NCBI GenBank assembly: GCA_016841605.1
Contig: JAENYV010000001.1
Coordinates: 62,001-126,000, forward strand
Direction of reading: 5' to 3'
Length of the DNA stretch: 64,000 bases
Origin: Dethiobacter alkaliphilus
GTDB lineage: Bacteria; Bacillota; Dethiobacteria; DTU022; UBA8154
Part shown: positions 24,970 through 33,766 of the stretch, in pieces
Numbering within the stretch: the first letter of the stretch is position 1
Layout of the letters: each line of letters begins with the position of its first letter
Position numbers and translations under genes: made by a program
Notes under the pieces: model-generated
What the model was told of the DNA's origin: nothing
What the model saw: the letters and a program-made list of their open reading frames with translations, nothing else
Database searches by the model: none

Positions 24970-25701
24970 TTAAAGCTGATCAGTATCAGGCTGCGGAGGG
25001 AAGAGAGTATCTACAGGTGGACATTCAATTTCTATTTGTTGCGGTGCCGCTTCACAAGGTCTGGGGATGCAGTAGCCGTAAACCGGAACTAAGAGCTTGA
25101 CAAAGGCTGTTACTTCAATGACTTTACAGACTTTAACAGTGCAAATCACGGATGTTACCGGATCTCCGGGAGGAACCGTTTCCGGAGAACAGTAACAGGT
25201 AAAGTTGACGACTTCGCAAAAAACGAACGGGCCTCCACCAGGACCAAAAAGAACGCCGGAGGGTGGTACGTATAATTGAACCTGGTTAAAAAAGTCGGTA
25301 ATAGTTTCCGTAAATGAGCAAAGAAGAACTGGAGGAGTAAAGCTGTCATCATATAATGAGATCGTTATTTGAATTTCTTGCCTGACGGTAACAATCCTTA
25401 TGTTGTCACTAATTGGTGGACTAACGTCGACCACGAAACACTCAGCGGAAATAACCGCACATTCAACCCGGTCCACCCGTGTTAAATCCACATTTTCACA
25501 GGGTGAGCCTAGCCCGGTTGGGATTGCAAAGCTTCTGATTATGACATCTTCTTTGAAACATTGATCGAAAACTTTTTCAACTACCATACAATCAATTTCA
25601 GTAGTCGGGGGGCATTCCCTCTGACCTGTATAGGTGTTGATGGGACAAAGACCAGGCTGTAGGAATTCACCGCTTACAGGGTCAATTGCTGGACCTGCCA
25701 T
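24970..25701 (-). CDS. Cys-rich putative spore surface protein
   Basis: I cannot name this 243-residue protein. It contains about 17 Cys spread over its length, often next to Pro, Glu or Val (RECPPTTEIDC, CYCSPETVPPGDP, YCIPRPCEAA), mostly beta-strand-like segments rich in Val, Ile and Thr, and no membrane anchor. Relatives of this style occur in spore-forming Clostridia, but that is from memory. ATG 25701 has AAAGGAG 8 bp upstream. The promoter upstream fits sigma-K exactly, so I infer a disulfide-cross-linked coat or exosporium protein. It is divergent from a 59-residue gene with the same type of promoter. Confidence 0.7.
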   Translation of the reverse strand: MAGPAIDPVSGEFLQPGLCPINTYTGQRECPPTTEIDCMVVEKVFDQCFKEDVIIRSFAIPTGLGSPCENVDLTRVDRVECAVISAECFVVDVSPPISDNIRIVTVRQEIQITISLYDDSFTPPVLLCSFTETITDFFNQVQLYVPPSGVLFGPGGGPFVFCEVVNFTCYCSPETVPPGDPVTSVICTVKVCKVIEVTAFVKLLVPVYGYCIPRPCEAAPQQIEIECPPVDTLFPPQPDTDQL

Positions 25702-25779
25702 TTTTTTCACTCCTTTCTAATCAGGGACGTATACAACTAAAGATGAAAAATTTTCTCGTTTTTTGTCCCTGTTATTTAA

Positions 25780-25851
25780 TTTTATAGTATGAGTAAGAAG
25801 AGATTTTGTTACTTAGATTTTGGGCTATTAATTAACCATTTTATAGTATGA
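25780..25851. repeat. 13-bp direct repeat in the divergent spore-gene promoter region
   Basis: TTTTATAGTATGA occurs at 25780-25792 and 25839-25851, 59 bp apart. Read on the minus strand each copy contains CATACTATA, the mother-cell -10 box; only the first has a proper -35. Confidence 0.75.
25783..25809 (-). promoter_or_regulatory. Sigma-K/E-like promoter of the Cys-rich gene
   Basis: On the minus strand: AC, exactly 16 bp, then CATACTATA (25791 down to 25783). This matches AC-N16-CATANNNTA and leaves a leader of about 75 nt before ATG 25701. Confidence 0.6.
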
Positions 25852-25862
25852 ACCATAGAATA
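25835..25862 (+). promoter_or_regulatory. Sigma-K/E-like promoter of the 59-residue gene
   Basis: AC (25835-25836), 17 bp, then CATAGAATA (25854-25862), ending 25 bp before ATG 25888. Confidence 0.55.
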
Positions 25863-25887
25863 AAAAAAACGGTTAGGAGGTTAAGCA

Positions 25888-26067
25888 ATGCCAGGAGGAA
25901 AGAAAGAAGCTGATCATCTATCCAGAAGTATGTTAAGGCGAAGAAGTGTTCTTACGGGAGACCGGGCTGTTTCGTATTTTCGTGTGCAGGATGTACCGCA
26001 AAATTTAACTGAGGAAGAATATAATAAACGGTTGGCAGAAATTAAAAAATTGGCCGGATTCGGCTGA
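25888..26067 (+). CDS. 59-residue protein, putative spore protein
   Basis: This gene is too short for usual ORF cut-offs but has a clear TAGGAGG 8 bp before ATG 25888. The protein begins MPGGKKEADHLSRS, has a basic run MLRRRSVL, and ends EEYNKRLAEIKKLAGFG, probably a short amphipathic helix. I do not recognise it. The mother-cell-type promoter and the divergent Cys-rich gene suggest a small coat-associated protein. A 7-bp hairpin (CATCAAG/CTTGATG, 26080-26098) follows without a T-run. Confidence 0.7.
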   Translation: MPGGKKEADHLSRSMLRRRSVLTGDRAVSYFRVQDVPQNLTEEEYNKRLAEIKKLAGFG

Positions 26068-26240
26068 AATAACAGAGGACATCAAGTTCAGCTTGATGGT
26101 CTATCAGGCAAATTAACAAGTAACAGATACATACTTAACAACTCAAGAGATAGTAATACGTGATTTTTCAGTTCTGTATTCCGAATACTTAAGCAGATAT
26201 ACTTAACCCGGGAAGGGGCTGCGATAGGAGTGGATATTAA

Positions 26241-27206
26241 GTGTTGCATTCAATCTTGGTGACTGGGGGAGCCGGTTTTATCGGCAGCAATTTTTTATTA
26301 TATATGGTTCCTCGTTACCCAGGGGTTTCTTTTATCAATATGGATAAACTGACTTACGCATCCGACCTCAGTAATCTTAAAGAAATCAGCACCTGTAGTA
26401 ACTACTTCTTTTTCTGTGGTGATATTAGCAATCAACAAGACGTTGATGATGTCATGAAAGAAAGAGTGGAAGCTATCGTTAATTTTGCAGCTGATTCGCA
26501 TCTAGATAACAGCATCGTTGCCCCTCGAAACTTTATCGATTCGAATATTTGCGGCTGTTATTATTTATTGGAAGCGGCAAGAAATAACAAAATTAAAAAA
26601 TTTCTGCAGGTTTCCTCAAATGAGGTTTACGGTTCACTGGGTAAAAACGGTTTTTTTACGGAAGAAACCCCTATGGCTCCCAATAACCCCTATTCCGCCG
26701 GCAAAGCATCCGCTGATTGCCTGACCCGGGCTTACCATAGGACATACAATTTGGATACATGTATTACACGTTCGGTAAATAATTATGGTCCCTATCAGCA
26801 GAGGGAAAAATTCATACCCAGTGTCATTTATCATGCTCTGTGCGATGAACCTATTCCAGTGTATGGGGATGGAATGCAGGTGAGAGATTGGATTTTTGTC
26901 CGGGATCATTGCCGTGCCCTGGAACAGGTTCTTTTTCATGGAAAGGCGGGTGAGGTCTATAATATAGGTGCGGAGGAAGAGAGAACCAACCTGGAACTGG
27001 CGGGTTCTATTCTGCATATTTTGGGAAAATCTCCCTCTCTTTTAAATTTTGTTCCCGATCGTCCCGGTCACGATAGAAGATATGCCGTTAAAGCTGAAAA
27101 AATTAAAAAAGAGCTTGGCTGGGAGCCCAGGAGTGTATTGGAAGTGGCTCTGCAGCAAACGGTGGCGTGGTATGTGCGTAAGTATAAAGCTGAATTGTCA
27201 TGTTAA
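26241..27206 (+). CDS. rfbB: dTDP-glucose 4,6-dehydratase-like enzyme
   Basis: The 321-residue extended SDR has the RmlB layout: VTGGAGFIGSNFL, AADSHLDNSI, the catalytic YSAGK, RSVNNYGPYQQREKFIP and GDGMQVRDWIFVRDHC. One active-site position differs: the usual STDEVYG reads SSNEVYG, so the Asp that protonates in RmlB is Asn here; Glu, Tyr and Lys are kept. It may act on dTDP-glucose more slowly or on a related NDP-sugar. GTG 26241 has GGAG 10 bp upstream. A terminator-like hairpin follows, so it is the end of the sugar block. Confidence 0.85.
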   Translation: MLHSILVTGGAGFIGSNFLLYMVPRYPGVSFINMDKLTYASDLSNLKEISTCSNYFFFCGDISNQQDVDDVMKERVEAIVNFAADSHLDNSIVAPRNFIDSNICGCYYLLEAARNNKIKKFLQVSSNEVYGSLGKNGFFTEETPMAPNNPYSAGKASADCLTRAYHRTYNLDTCITRSVNNYGPYQQREKFIPSVIYHALCDEPIPVYGDGMQVRDWIFVRDHCRALEQVLFHGKAGEVYNIGAEEERTNLELAGSILHILGKSPSLLNFVPDRPGHDRRYAVKAEKIKKELGWEPRSVLEVALQQTVAWYVRKYKAELSC

Positions 27207-27256
27207 CCGTTTTCATAATGAAGAGATAGTGATGTTTGAGGCAGAGCTTAATTCTT

Positions 27257-27285
27257 CTACTCCGGCAGGAGCGCTGGAGTAGTTT
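27257..27285 (+). terminator. Probable terminator after rfbB
   Basis: CTACTCC / GGAGTAG extended by GGC/GCT pairs gives about 10 bp (one G-T) with a 6-nt loop, followed by TTTCATTT. Confidence 0.6.
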
Positions 27286-27315
27286 CATTTGGGAGGTAAA
27301 TTACTGTTTAATTGA

Positions 27316-27345
27316 TTGCACAGGTGGGGGTCTAGATGGTATAAT
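27316..27345 (+). promoter_or_regulatory. Sigma-A promoter for hom
   Basis: TTGCAC (27316-27321), 18 bp, TATAAT (27340-27345), 57 bp before ATG 27402. Confidence 0.65.
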
Positions 27346-27401
27346 GAGCGAGAAACGGGCCAAAGATGGGCTATTTACCCTTATTACGGAGGTCGCTGCC
27401 A

Positions 27402-28691
27402 ATGGAACGAATAATAAAGGTCGGGCTTTTAGGTCTGGGAACAGTTGGTTCGGGAGTTTTACGTATCCTGGAGATCAACAGCGAAGAGGTAACCCGTAGA
27501 GCCGGGGCAAAAGCGGAGATTAAAAAAATTCTGGTCAGGGACCTGGAAAAGAAAAGGTCTGTGCCTGTTGATGCAAAACTGCTGACCACAGATCCCTGGG
27601 AAGTCATTCGGGACCCGGAAATAGAAGTTATTATTGAACTGATCGGGGGAACAGTAGCGGCACGCAGCTATGTGGAAGAGTCCCTTCGGGCAAAGAAGTA
27701 TGTTATTACCGCTAACAAGGACATGATGGCTCTTGCCGGGGGAGAGCTCCTTTCTCTGGCTAAAGAAGCAGGCCGGAATATTTACTATGAAGCCAGCGTC
27801 GGCGGAGGAATTCCTCTGATCAGACCGCTTAAACACAGCCTTGGGGCCAATAAGATTATCAGCCTCATGGGAATCATCAATGGGACTACCAATTATATCC
27901 TTACCCGTATGTCCCTGGAGAAGATGGACTTTCAAACTGCGCTTCAAGAAGCCCAGGAAAAAGGTTTTGCCGAACAGGATCCCTCCAGCGATCTGGATGG
28001 TAAAGATGCTGCTTACAAACTTTGCATCCTGGCCGGCCTGGCTTTTAATAGCCCGATTCGCTACAATGATATTCACGTTGAAGGGATCAGGGGTATTGGG
28101 CAGAGAGATATTTTTTATGCCGAGGAGCTGGGTTTTATACTGAAACTCCTGGCTATTGGGGATGAACTGGAAGGAGGTCTGGCTTTACGGGTGCATCCGA
28201 CACTTATTCCTTCCACGCATCCTTTGGCGGGAGTACTTGACGAAAATAATGCCCTTTACTTAGTGGGAAACGCGGTGGGAGAGGTGATGTTTTACGGACC
28301 GGGAGCCGGCTCCATGCCGACGGGAAGTTCTGTTGTCGCCGATCTTATTGACGTAATACGCAACATAAACCACCAGGTAGAAAACGGGATTATGGAGATG
28401 GATTTTCGTGAGAAGAAAATTGTTCCGGTGGAGATGCTTTCTTCCGCTTTTTACCTGCGTTTACAGGCTCACGACCAGCCGGGAGTCTTTGCCGGTCTGG
28501 CCAATGCTTTTGCCGATGAGGCGGTGAGCCTGGACCGGATTATTCAGAAACGTAGCGAGGCGGGCCGGGCAGAAATAGTTCTTGTTACGCATGTTGTTGA
28601 AGAGAGAAGTTTTAACCGTGCCCTGGAAAAAATTAAGGAATTTCCCGCGATCGAAAAAATAAACAGCCTCTTCAGGGTTATAGAGAGTTGA
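27402..28691 (+). CDS. hom: Homoserine dehydrogenase
   Basis: The 429-residue enzyme reduces aspartate semialdehyde to homoserine for threonine and methionine. It has the NAD(P)-binding GLLGLGTVGSGVL, then VITANKD, the catalytic-domain NGTTNYILTRM and FAEQDPSSDLDGKDAAYKL, and a C-terminal ACT domain from about residue 350 (YLRLQAHDQPGVFAGLA) that gives feedback control by threonine in relatives. ATG 27402 has GGAGG 9 bp upstream; the longer frame from 27366 has no site. It is probably a single gene with its own promoter. Confidence 0.94.
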   Translation: MERIIKVGLLGLGTVGSGVLRILEINSEEVTRRAGAKAEIKKILVRDLEKKRSVPVDAKLLTTDPWEVIRDPEIEVIIELIGGTVAARSYVEESLRAKKYVITANKDMMALAGGELLSLAKEAGRNIYYEASVGGGIPLIRPLKHSLGANKIISLMGIINGTTNYILTRMSLEKMDFQTALQEAQEKGFAEQDPSSDLDGKDAAYKLCILAGLAFNSPIRYNDIHVEGIRGIGQRDIFYAEELGFILKLLAIGDELEGGLALRVHPTLIPSTHPLAGVLDENNALYLVGNAVGEVMFYGPGAGSMPTGSSVVADLIDVIRNINHQVENGIMEMDFREKKIVPVEMLSSAFYLRLQAHDQPGVFAGLANAFADEAVSLDRIIQKRSEAGRAEIVLVTHVVEERSFNRALEKIKEFPAIEKINSLFRVIES

Positions 28692-28861
28692 GCATATTAT
28701 TGGCATAAATAGGAAATATGTAAAAGAATATACTCGGCAGGAATAAAACCTTACAACGTTGAATAACTATAAATATTAATCGTATTGATTCATTTTATTC
28801 CAGGCTGGTAGGCTAAACTTTTTTCTTTGAAGAGAATCTTAAATACCGCTGGTGAGAAATT

Positions 28862-30007
28862 ATGGCTACCATTTATAATCTGGGGAGGCCTACCTGGGCA
28901 GAGGTCAATCTATCCCGCCTGGCTTCCAATGTGAGGGAGTTCAGACGCATACTGCCTCCCGGTGTTCGGATCATGGCCGTTATTAAGGCTGATGGATACG
29001 GTCATGGAGCATATGAGGTTTCCCGTGCCGCTCTGAAAGAAGGGGCCATGATGTTGGGGGTTGCCTCTCTGGAGGAAGGGCTGGAACTGCGGCAGAAAGG
29101 GATCGGTTCTCCTATTTTAATTTTGGGGTATACTGATCCCCGACAAAATTGTCTTTTAATAGAAAATGATCTGACTCCGACTGTTTTTCAGTGGGAAGCG
29201 GCCTTTTCTCTCTCGGAGCAGGCTTTGGCATTGGGGAAACAGGTACCGGTTCACGTAAAACTGGATACCGGAATGAGCCGGCTTGGTTTACAGGAACCTG
29301 CCCATATACTTTCTTTCCTGGAGAAACTTTCAGGACTTGCCGGGATCCGGATTGAAGGATTATTTACGCACTTTGCCACGGCAGACGAGAAGGAAAAGAG
29401 CTTTCTGCATGAACAACTGCACAGGTTTAATACCGTGATCGAGGAGGGGGAGAAGAAGGGGATTCACATTCCCCTCAAGCATGCCGCCAACAGCGCGGCA
29501 GCAATTGATTTTCCCGAATCCCGCCTGGATATGGTCCGCATCGGTCTCGGTATCTATGGTTGTTATCCTTCAGGTGAGGTTTCCAGGGAGCAGATTGAGC
29601 TTCGTCCCGTTCTTTCCCTAAAGAGCCGCATCGTTCTTTTAAAAAAAATTTCTCCGGGAACTCCTGTCAGCTATGGGAGGACATTTACAGCGGCAGCGGA
29701 AACAATGATAGCTGTAGTGCCCCTTGGTTACGGGGACGGGTATAGCCGGCAGCTTTCCAATAAAGGGGTTATGCTTGTTCGCGGCCGGGATGTTCCGGTA
29801 ATCGGTCGTGTTTGTATGGATTTAACCATGCTGGATGTGGGAGCGGTTCCAGGTGTTCAGGAGGGAGATGAAGTAGTAGTCTATGGGAAGCAGGGTTCCC
29901 GGGAGATTTCAGTGGACCGGGTGGCAGAACAGTTGGGGACGATTAGTTATGAGCTTCTCTGTAATATTAGCAACCGGGTTCCCCGGATCTACACCGGCAG
30001 CATATAA
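28862..30007 (+). CDS. alr: Alanine racemase
   Basis: The 381-residue PLP enzyme interconverts L- and D-alanine for peptidoglycan and, in spores, controls germination by alanine. The PLP Lys42 lies in VIKADGYGHGAYEV; the second catalytic residue is the Tyr of PVSYGRTF; MIAVVPLGYGDGYSR and RVCMDLTMLDVG are also typical. It lies upstream of the ndoAI-ndoA pair, the conserved Firmicutes order. The start ATG 28862 has only a modest GGTGAG site. The 170-bp gap before it shows no clear promoter. Confidence 0.95.
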   Translation: MATIYNLGRPTWAEVNLSRLASNVREFRRILPPGVRIMAVIKADGYGHGAYEVSRAALKEGAMMLGVASLEEGLELRQKGIGSPILILGYTDPRQNCLLIENDLTPTVFQWEAAFSLSEQALALGKQVPVHVKLDTGMSRLGLQEPAHILSFLEKLSGLAGIRIEGLFTHFATADEKEKSFLHEQLHRFNTVIEEGEKKGIHIPLKHAANSAAAIDFPESRLDMVRIGLGIYGCYPSGEVSREQIELRPVLSLKSRIVLLKKISPGTPVSYGRTFTAAAETMIAVVPLGYGDGYSRQLSNKGVMLVRGRDVPVIGRVCMDLTMLDVGAVPGVQEGDEVVVYGKQGSREISVDRVAEQLGTISYELLCNISNRVPRIYTGSI

Positions 30008-30104
30008 AAAATGATACAAAAAAGGAATACAATAACGGGTAATATTTCAAGTTCCGGGAATGATATGTAAGGTCTTATTTATATTATTTTTGGGGGTGCT
30101 TTCC

Positions 30105-30377
30105 TTGGCAAGAACAAAAAGGATTATGATTAGCCTGCCCCATAATCTCTTGCAGGAAGTGGATGGGGTGGTAGAGATGGAGAAGCGAACACGGAGTGAA
30201 TTTATCAGGGAAGCCATGAGACTTTATCTCCAGGAACGAAGGAAAAAGCAGATTCGTGAACAAATGCAGGAAGGGTACATGGAGATGGCCCGCTTAAACC
30301 TGACCCTGGCTAATGAAGCCATTTCTGCAGAGAATGAGGCAGATCGCCTTGCCGAGGAAATCGTTAGTGGAGAGTGA
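30105..30377 (+). CDS. ndoAI: CopG-type antitoxin EndoAI/MazE
   Basis: The 90-residue ribbon-helix-helix protein ([17 protein letters not shown], then [13 protein letters not shown]) is the usual partner of EndoA in Firmicutes; its C-terminal tail blocks the toxin's RNA site. TTG 30105 behind GGGGGTG gives the family start; the longer frame from 30060 adds an unlikely hydrophobic head. Its stop overlaps the toxin start by 4 bp, so the pair is translated in a coupled way. Together with alr upstream, the order is typical of sporulating Firmicutes. Confidence 0.9.
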   Translation: MARTKRIMISLPHNLLQEVDGVVEMEKRTRSEFIREAMRLYLQERRKKQIREQMQEGYMEMARLNLTLANEAISAENEADRLAEEIVSGE

Positions 30378-30733
30378 CGATAGTGGAGATTAAACGAGGT
30401 TTTGTTTTTTATGCCGATCTGAGTCCTGTTGTCGGTTCGGAGCAGGGAGGCTTCAGGCCGGTGCTGATTATCCAAAATAACGTAGGTAATAAGTTCAGTC
30501 CTACGGTAATTGTCGCTGCAATCACATCACAAATCCAGAAAGCCAAGCTCCCAACCCATGTGGAACTGCAGGCGAGAAGACACGGGCTGGAAAAGGATTC
30601 GGTTGTTCTCCTGGAGCAGATTCGAACCATTGATAAACAGCGATTGCAGCAAAAAATTACGGAACTTGATGATACAGTTATGAATTTTGTTGACGACGCT
30701 TTAAAGATCAGCCTGGGGTTAATTGATTTTTAA
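30374..30733 (+). CDS. ndoA: mRNA interferase EndoA/MazF
   Basis: The 119-residue PemK/MazF-family endoribonuclease carries [20 protein letters not shown] and [24 protein letters not shown], diagnostic of EndoA, which in Bacillus cuts at UACAU. Active-site Arg (GGFRPVLII) and Thr (AAITSQ) are present. GTG 30374 overlaps the antitoxin stop; GTG 30383 is an alternative with GGAG at 10 bp. A T-rich tail without a hairpin follows. Confidence 0.94.
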   Translation: MTIVEIKRGFVFYADLSPVVGSEQGGFRPVLIIQNNVGNKFSPTVIVAAITSQIQKAKLPTHVELQARRHGLEKDSVVLLEQIRTIDKQRLQQKITELDDTVMNFVDDALKISLGLIDF

Positions 30734-30844
30734 TTTATTTTCTTTCTCTTTATATCTTTCTCTTTTAAAAGGGTAAGCTGCAGGATTTTAAGCAAAGCCG
30801 TTCTGTAGAGTACCCGTTTTTAATTTCAGGAGGAGGAATAAATA

Positions 30845-31552
30845 ATGCTGCCTGTGGGGATCACATGCGGAAGCAGAGAAAAACCCCGTTACCTGAAGCT
30901 TTCCTGGGATTATATAAACGCAGTTGAACGGGCGGGGGGCTTCCCCGTCCCGCTGATGTTCTTCAGGCAGGAAAGTGCCCGCACAGCTATGGGGATGATC
31001 CGGGGATTGATTCTTTCCGGGGGAGGTGATGTCGATCCTTACTTTTTCGGGGAGGAGCCTCTTTCCGGTTGCGGTGAGATTTCCCCCCTCCGCGATAAGA
31101 TGGAACTGGAATTGACAAAGTTGGCGCTTGAGGCTAAAATGCCCATCCTGGGAATTTGCCGCGGCGCTCAGGTGCTTAATATAGCCCTGGGAGGAGATAT
31201 TTTTCAGGATCTCAGCCTGAAAAAAGGGCCGCTGCTGGAGCATATGCAAAAGGCACCGACATATCACCCCTTTCACCGCTTGACGATTATCGGTGGGACC
31301 AGGTTGAGTGAGATTCTTCCCGGCCATACTGAATTGAGGGTCAATAGCTTCCACCATCAGGCTGTCGGAAAATTGGGGGAAGGATTGATCATATCAGCTT
31401 ATGCCACCGATGGTGTTGTTGAAGCGGTAGAGTCTACCAGGCATCCCTTTGCCCTGGGGGTGCAGTGGCATCCGGAAGCGATGGCCGGGAAAAACATTCC
31501 CGGCGGGCAAGAACTTTTTGACGCACTATTGCAAGCAGCCGCACAGTATTAA
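30845..31552 (+). CDS. Gamma-glutamyl-GABA hydrolase-like amidotransferase (peptidase C26)
   Basis: The 235-residue class-I glutamine-amidotransferase-like hydrolase has the nucleophile Cys105 in GICRGAQVLN and the His/Glu pair in VQWHPEA. LILSGGGDVDPYFFGEE is typical of the PuuD-like branch that cleaves gamma-glutamyl amides. No puu genes are near, so the physiological substrate is uncertain. ATG 30845 has AGGAGGAGG upstream. It sits alone between ndoA and serA. Confidence 0.85.
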   Translation: MLPVGITCGSREKPRYLKLSWDYINAVERAGGFPVPLMFFRQESARTAMGMIRGLILSGGGDVDPYFFGEEPLSGCGEISPLRDKMELELTKLALEAKMPILGICRGAQVLNIALGGDIFQDLSLKKGPLLEHMQKAPTYHPFHRLTIIGGTRLSEILPGHTELRVNSFHHQAVGKLGEGLIISAYATDGVVEAVESTRHPFALGVQWHPEAMAGKNIPGGQELFDALLQAAAQY

Positions 31553-31674
31553 TTAAGAACAGATAAGCTCCAGGGATTCGGGGACGGGAATTATTGCCTA
31601 ACGACTGAACTTATGATATAGTTAATGAAAAAAATAAGTGATTGTTAGATGTAGCTTCAGGAGGTTAGGTGCAG

Positions 31675-33267
31675 ATGGTTGAGACAAGCCGGTATAGAGT
31701 TCTGGTCAGCGATCCTGTTTCAGAGGAAGGAGTTCGGCTAATTCAAGAAGTTGCTCAGGTAGATATTCGGACAGGTTTATCTCCCCAGGAACTTGTTGAA
31801 ATTATAGGTGAATATGATGCACTGCTGGTACGTAGCGGTACGCAGGTTACGGCGGATATCATCGCTGCCGGGAAGAGGCTGAAAGTCATCGGCCGGGCGG
31901 GCGTCGGGGTCGATAATATTGACGTGGATAAGGCCACGGAAGGGGGTATCCTTGTTGTTAATGCCCCCGAGGGAAATACTATTTCAGCTGCCGAGCATAC
32001 TATGGCTTTAATGCTGGCTTTGGCTCGCAATATATCCCGTGCTTCCGCTTCCATCAGAGAAAATCTCTGGGAAAGAAGTAAGTTTCTGGGAATTGAATTA
32101 TATAAAAAGAATCTTGGAATTATCGGGCTGGGAAGAATCGGCGGTGAAGTTGCCAAAAGAGCAAGAGCTTTCGGTATGCATATTCTCGCCTATGATCCCT
32201 ATATCTCAACCGAGCAGGTGGAAAAGCTGGGAATTACCTCGGCAACTCCGGAGGAAATTTATCGGCAGGCTGATTTTATTACTCTGCATGTTCCCAAGAC
32301 TTCTTTAACCCGTCATATGATCGGAGCTCCCGAATTGGCCATGATGAAGGATGGGGTACGCATTATTAACTGTGCCCGTGGGGGGCTGGTAAATGAAAAA
32401 GCACTGTACGATGCCATCCTTAACGGCAAAGTGGCCGGGGCGGCTCTGGATGTTTTTGAAGAAGAACCTCCCAAAGATAATCCTCTTTTCTCGCTTGATC
32501 AGGTCATCGGCACTCCGCACCTTGGAGCATCAACCCAGGAGGCACAGGTAAATGTGGCAGTTCAGGTCGCTGAACAGTTTGCCCATGTCTTCAAGGGTGA
32601 GCCTGTGCACATGGCAGTCAATGTTCCCGTGTTACCGCCGGAGTTAATGGCTGAAGTTGAGCCTTTCATTCCCCTTATGGAAACGATGGGCAACTTTTAT
32701 ATGCAGATTTTTAACGGAAGAGTGGAGAAGATTGAAGTAACTTACAACGGTGAAATTGCTTCTTATCCGCTTACATCCCTGACTACTGCCCTGCTTATTG
32801 GTTTTTTACGTTTCATGCTCAAGAGCAATGTAAACTTTGTCAATGCTCCTTTACTGGCCAGGCAGCGCGGGATCAAGGTAAACGAGATCTCCAGCAAGAG
32901 TGCGGCCTCTTTTCATAACTTGATCTCAGTTAAGGTTTTTACCGGCGGCACCAGCCAAACCATTGCCGGAACCCTTTTTGAGGGAAAAGATATCCGTATT
33001 GTACAGATCGGAGAATACCGTATTGAAGTAGTCCCCTCCCGTTACATGTTGGTAAGCCGCTACTATGACAAGCCCGGAATTATCGGAAGAGTCGGCACTA
33101 TTCTGGGTGAAAACAATATTAATATCGGCAACATGCAGGTCGGAAGCCACAAAAGCAAGGGAGAAGCTCTTATGGTTCTCCAGGTGGATCAACCCATTTC
33201 AGAAGATATTTTAAAAGAGATTGAGAAAAGCGAACACATAATAAATACTTGTTTTGTGGAATTATAG
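31675..33267 (+). CDS. serA: D-3-phosphoglycerate dehydrogenase
   Basis: The 530-residue long-form SerA makes 3-phosphohydroxypyruvate, the first step of serine synthesis. The catalytic and NAD domains show GRAGVGVDNID, LGIIGLGRIGGEVAKRA, NCARGGLVNE and the His of GTPHLGAST; an intervening ASB domain (about 320-445) and a C-terminal ACT domain (MLVSRYYDKPGIIGRVG) follow. ATG 31675 is favoured because GGAGG lies 10 bp upstream; GTG 31669 is too close to it. The next gene starts 24 bp downstream. Confidence 0.95.
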   Translation: MVETSRYRVLVSDPVSEEGVRLIQEVAQVDIRTGLSPQELVEIIGEYDALLVRSGTQVTADIIAAGKRLKVIGRAGVGVDNIDVDKATEGGILVVNAPEGNTISAAEHTMALMLALARNISRASASIRENLWERSKFLGIELYKKNLGIIGLGRIGGEVAKRARAFGMHILAYDPYISTEQVEKLGITSATPEEIYRQADFITLHVPKTSLTRHMIGAPELAMMKDGVRIINCARGGLVNEKALYDAILNGKVAGAALDVFEEEPPKDNPLFSLDQVIGTPHLGASTQEAQVNVAVQVAEQFAHVFKGEPVHMAVNVPVLPPELMAEVEPFIPLMETMGNFYMQIFNGRVEKIEVTYNGEIASYPLTSLTTALLIGFLRFMLKSNVNFVNAPLLARQRGIKVNEISSKSAASFHNLISVKVFTGGTSQTIAGTLFEGKDIRIVQIGEYRIEVVPSRYMLVSRYYDKPGIIGRVGTILGENNINIGNMQVGSHKSKGEALMVLQVDQPISEDILKEIEKSEHIINTCFVEL

Positions 33268-33291
33268 TGTCAAGGAGAAGGAGGGTTTACG

Positions 33292-33519
33292 ATGCCCATT
33301 TATGAATATCGATGCAACTGCGGTCATCAGTTTGAAAAACTCTGTCGTATGAACGATACCTCGGTTCAGTTGTGTCCAAAATGCGGAGGTGAAACCCGGA
33401 AAGTTGTATCTTTATTTCGAACCGGCCGGTCCTCCGACAGTTTTGGCGGAGATGATTATTCTTCCGGCGGCAGCAGTTGTAGCGGTTGCAGCAGCTCAAG
33501 TTGTGCCGGGTGCCGTTAA
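33292..33519 (+). CDS. FmdB-family zinc ribbon protein
   Basis: The 75-residue protein opens MPIYEYRCNCGHQFE and has a second CxxC in QLCPKCGG, a zinc ribbon of the FmdB type. The tail is Ser/Gly/Cys-rich (SSGGSSCSGCSSSSCAGC), common in this family. Function is unknown; FmdB relatives are proposed regulators. It follows serA by 24 bp behind AAGGAGGG and is ended by a strong terminator. Confidence 0.85.
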   Translation: MPIYEYRCNCGHQFEKLCRMNDTSVQLCPKCGGETRKVVSLFRTGRSSDSFGGDDYSSGGSSCSGCSSSSCAGCR

Positions 33520-33588
33520 TCAAACATTTATATCTGAGACTGCCGGTCAGCGTTATGTTTAAATTTGCTGTTCCGTCAAGCTTTTCCC

Positions 33589-33613
33589 GGCTTCCTGTTT
33601 AGGAAGCCTTTTT
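33589..33613 (+). terminator. Rho-independent terminator after serA/FmdB
   Basis: GGCTTCCT-GTTT-AGGAAGCC followed by TTTTT. Confidence 0.92.
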
Positions 33614-33684
33614 CCTTCAGTGAAACAATGGATACTACCTATTAAATTATCTATAGTACCCTGCGGAACTATTCATGAATTCTA

Positions 33685-33714
33685 TTGTCGCCAAAAATAG
33701 CGGGTTGTTATAAT
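33685..33714 (+). promoter_or_regulatory. Sigma-A promoter for the DUF3343/desulfurase operon
   Basis: TTGTCG (33685-33690), 18 bp, TATAAT (33709-33714), 52 bp before ATG 33767. Confidence 0.55.
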
Positions 33715-33766
33715 ATAACAAGGAAAGTTTGTTTTCAGTAGGGAAAGAAGGAAAAGGGGGCTTCCG

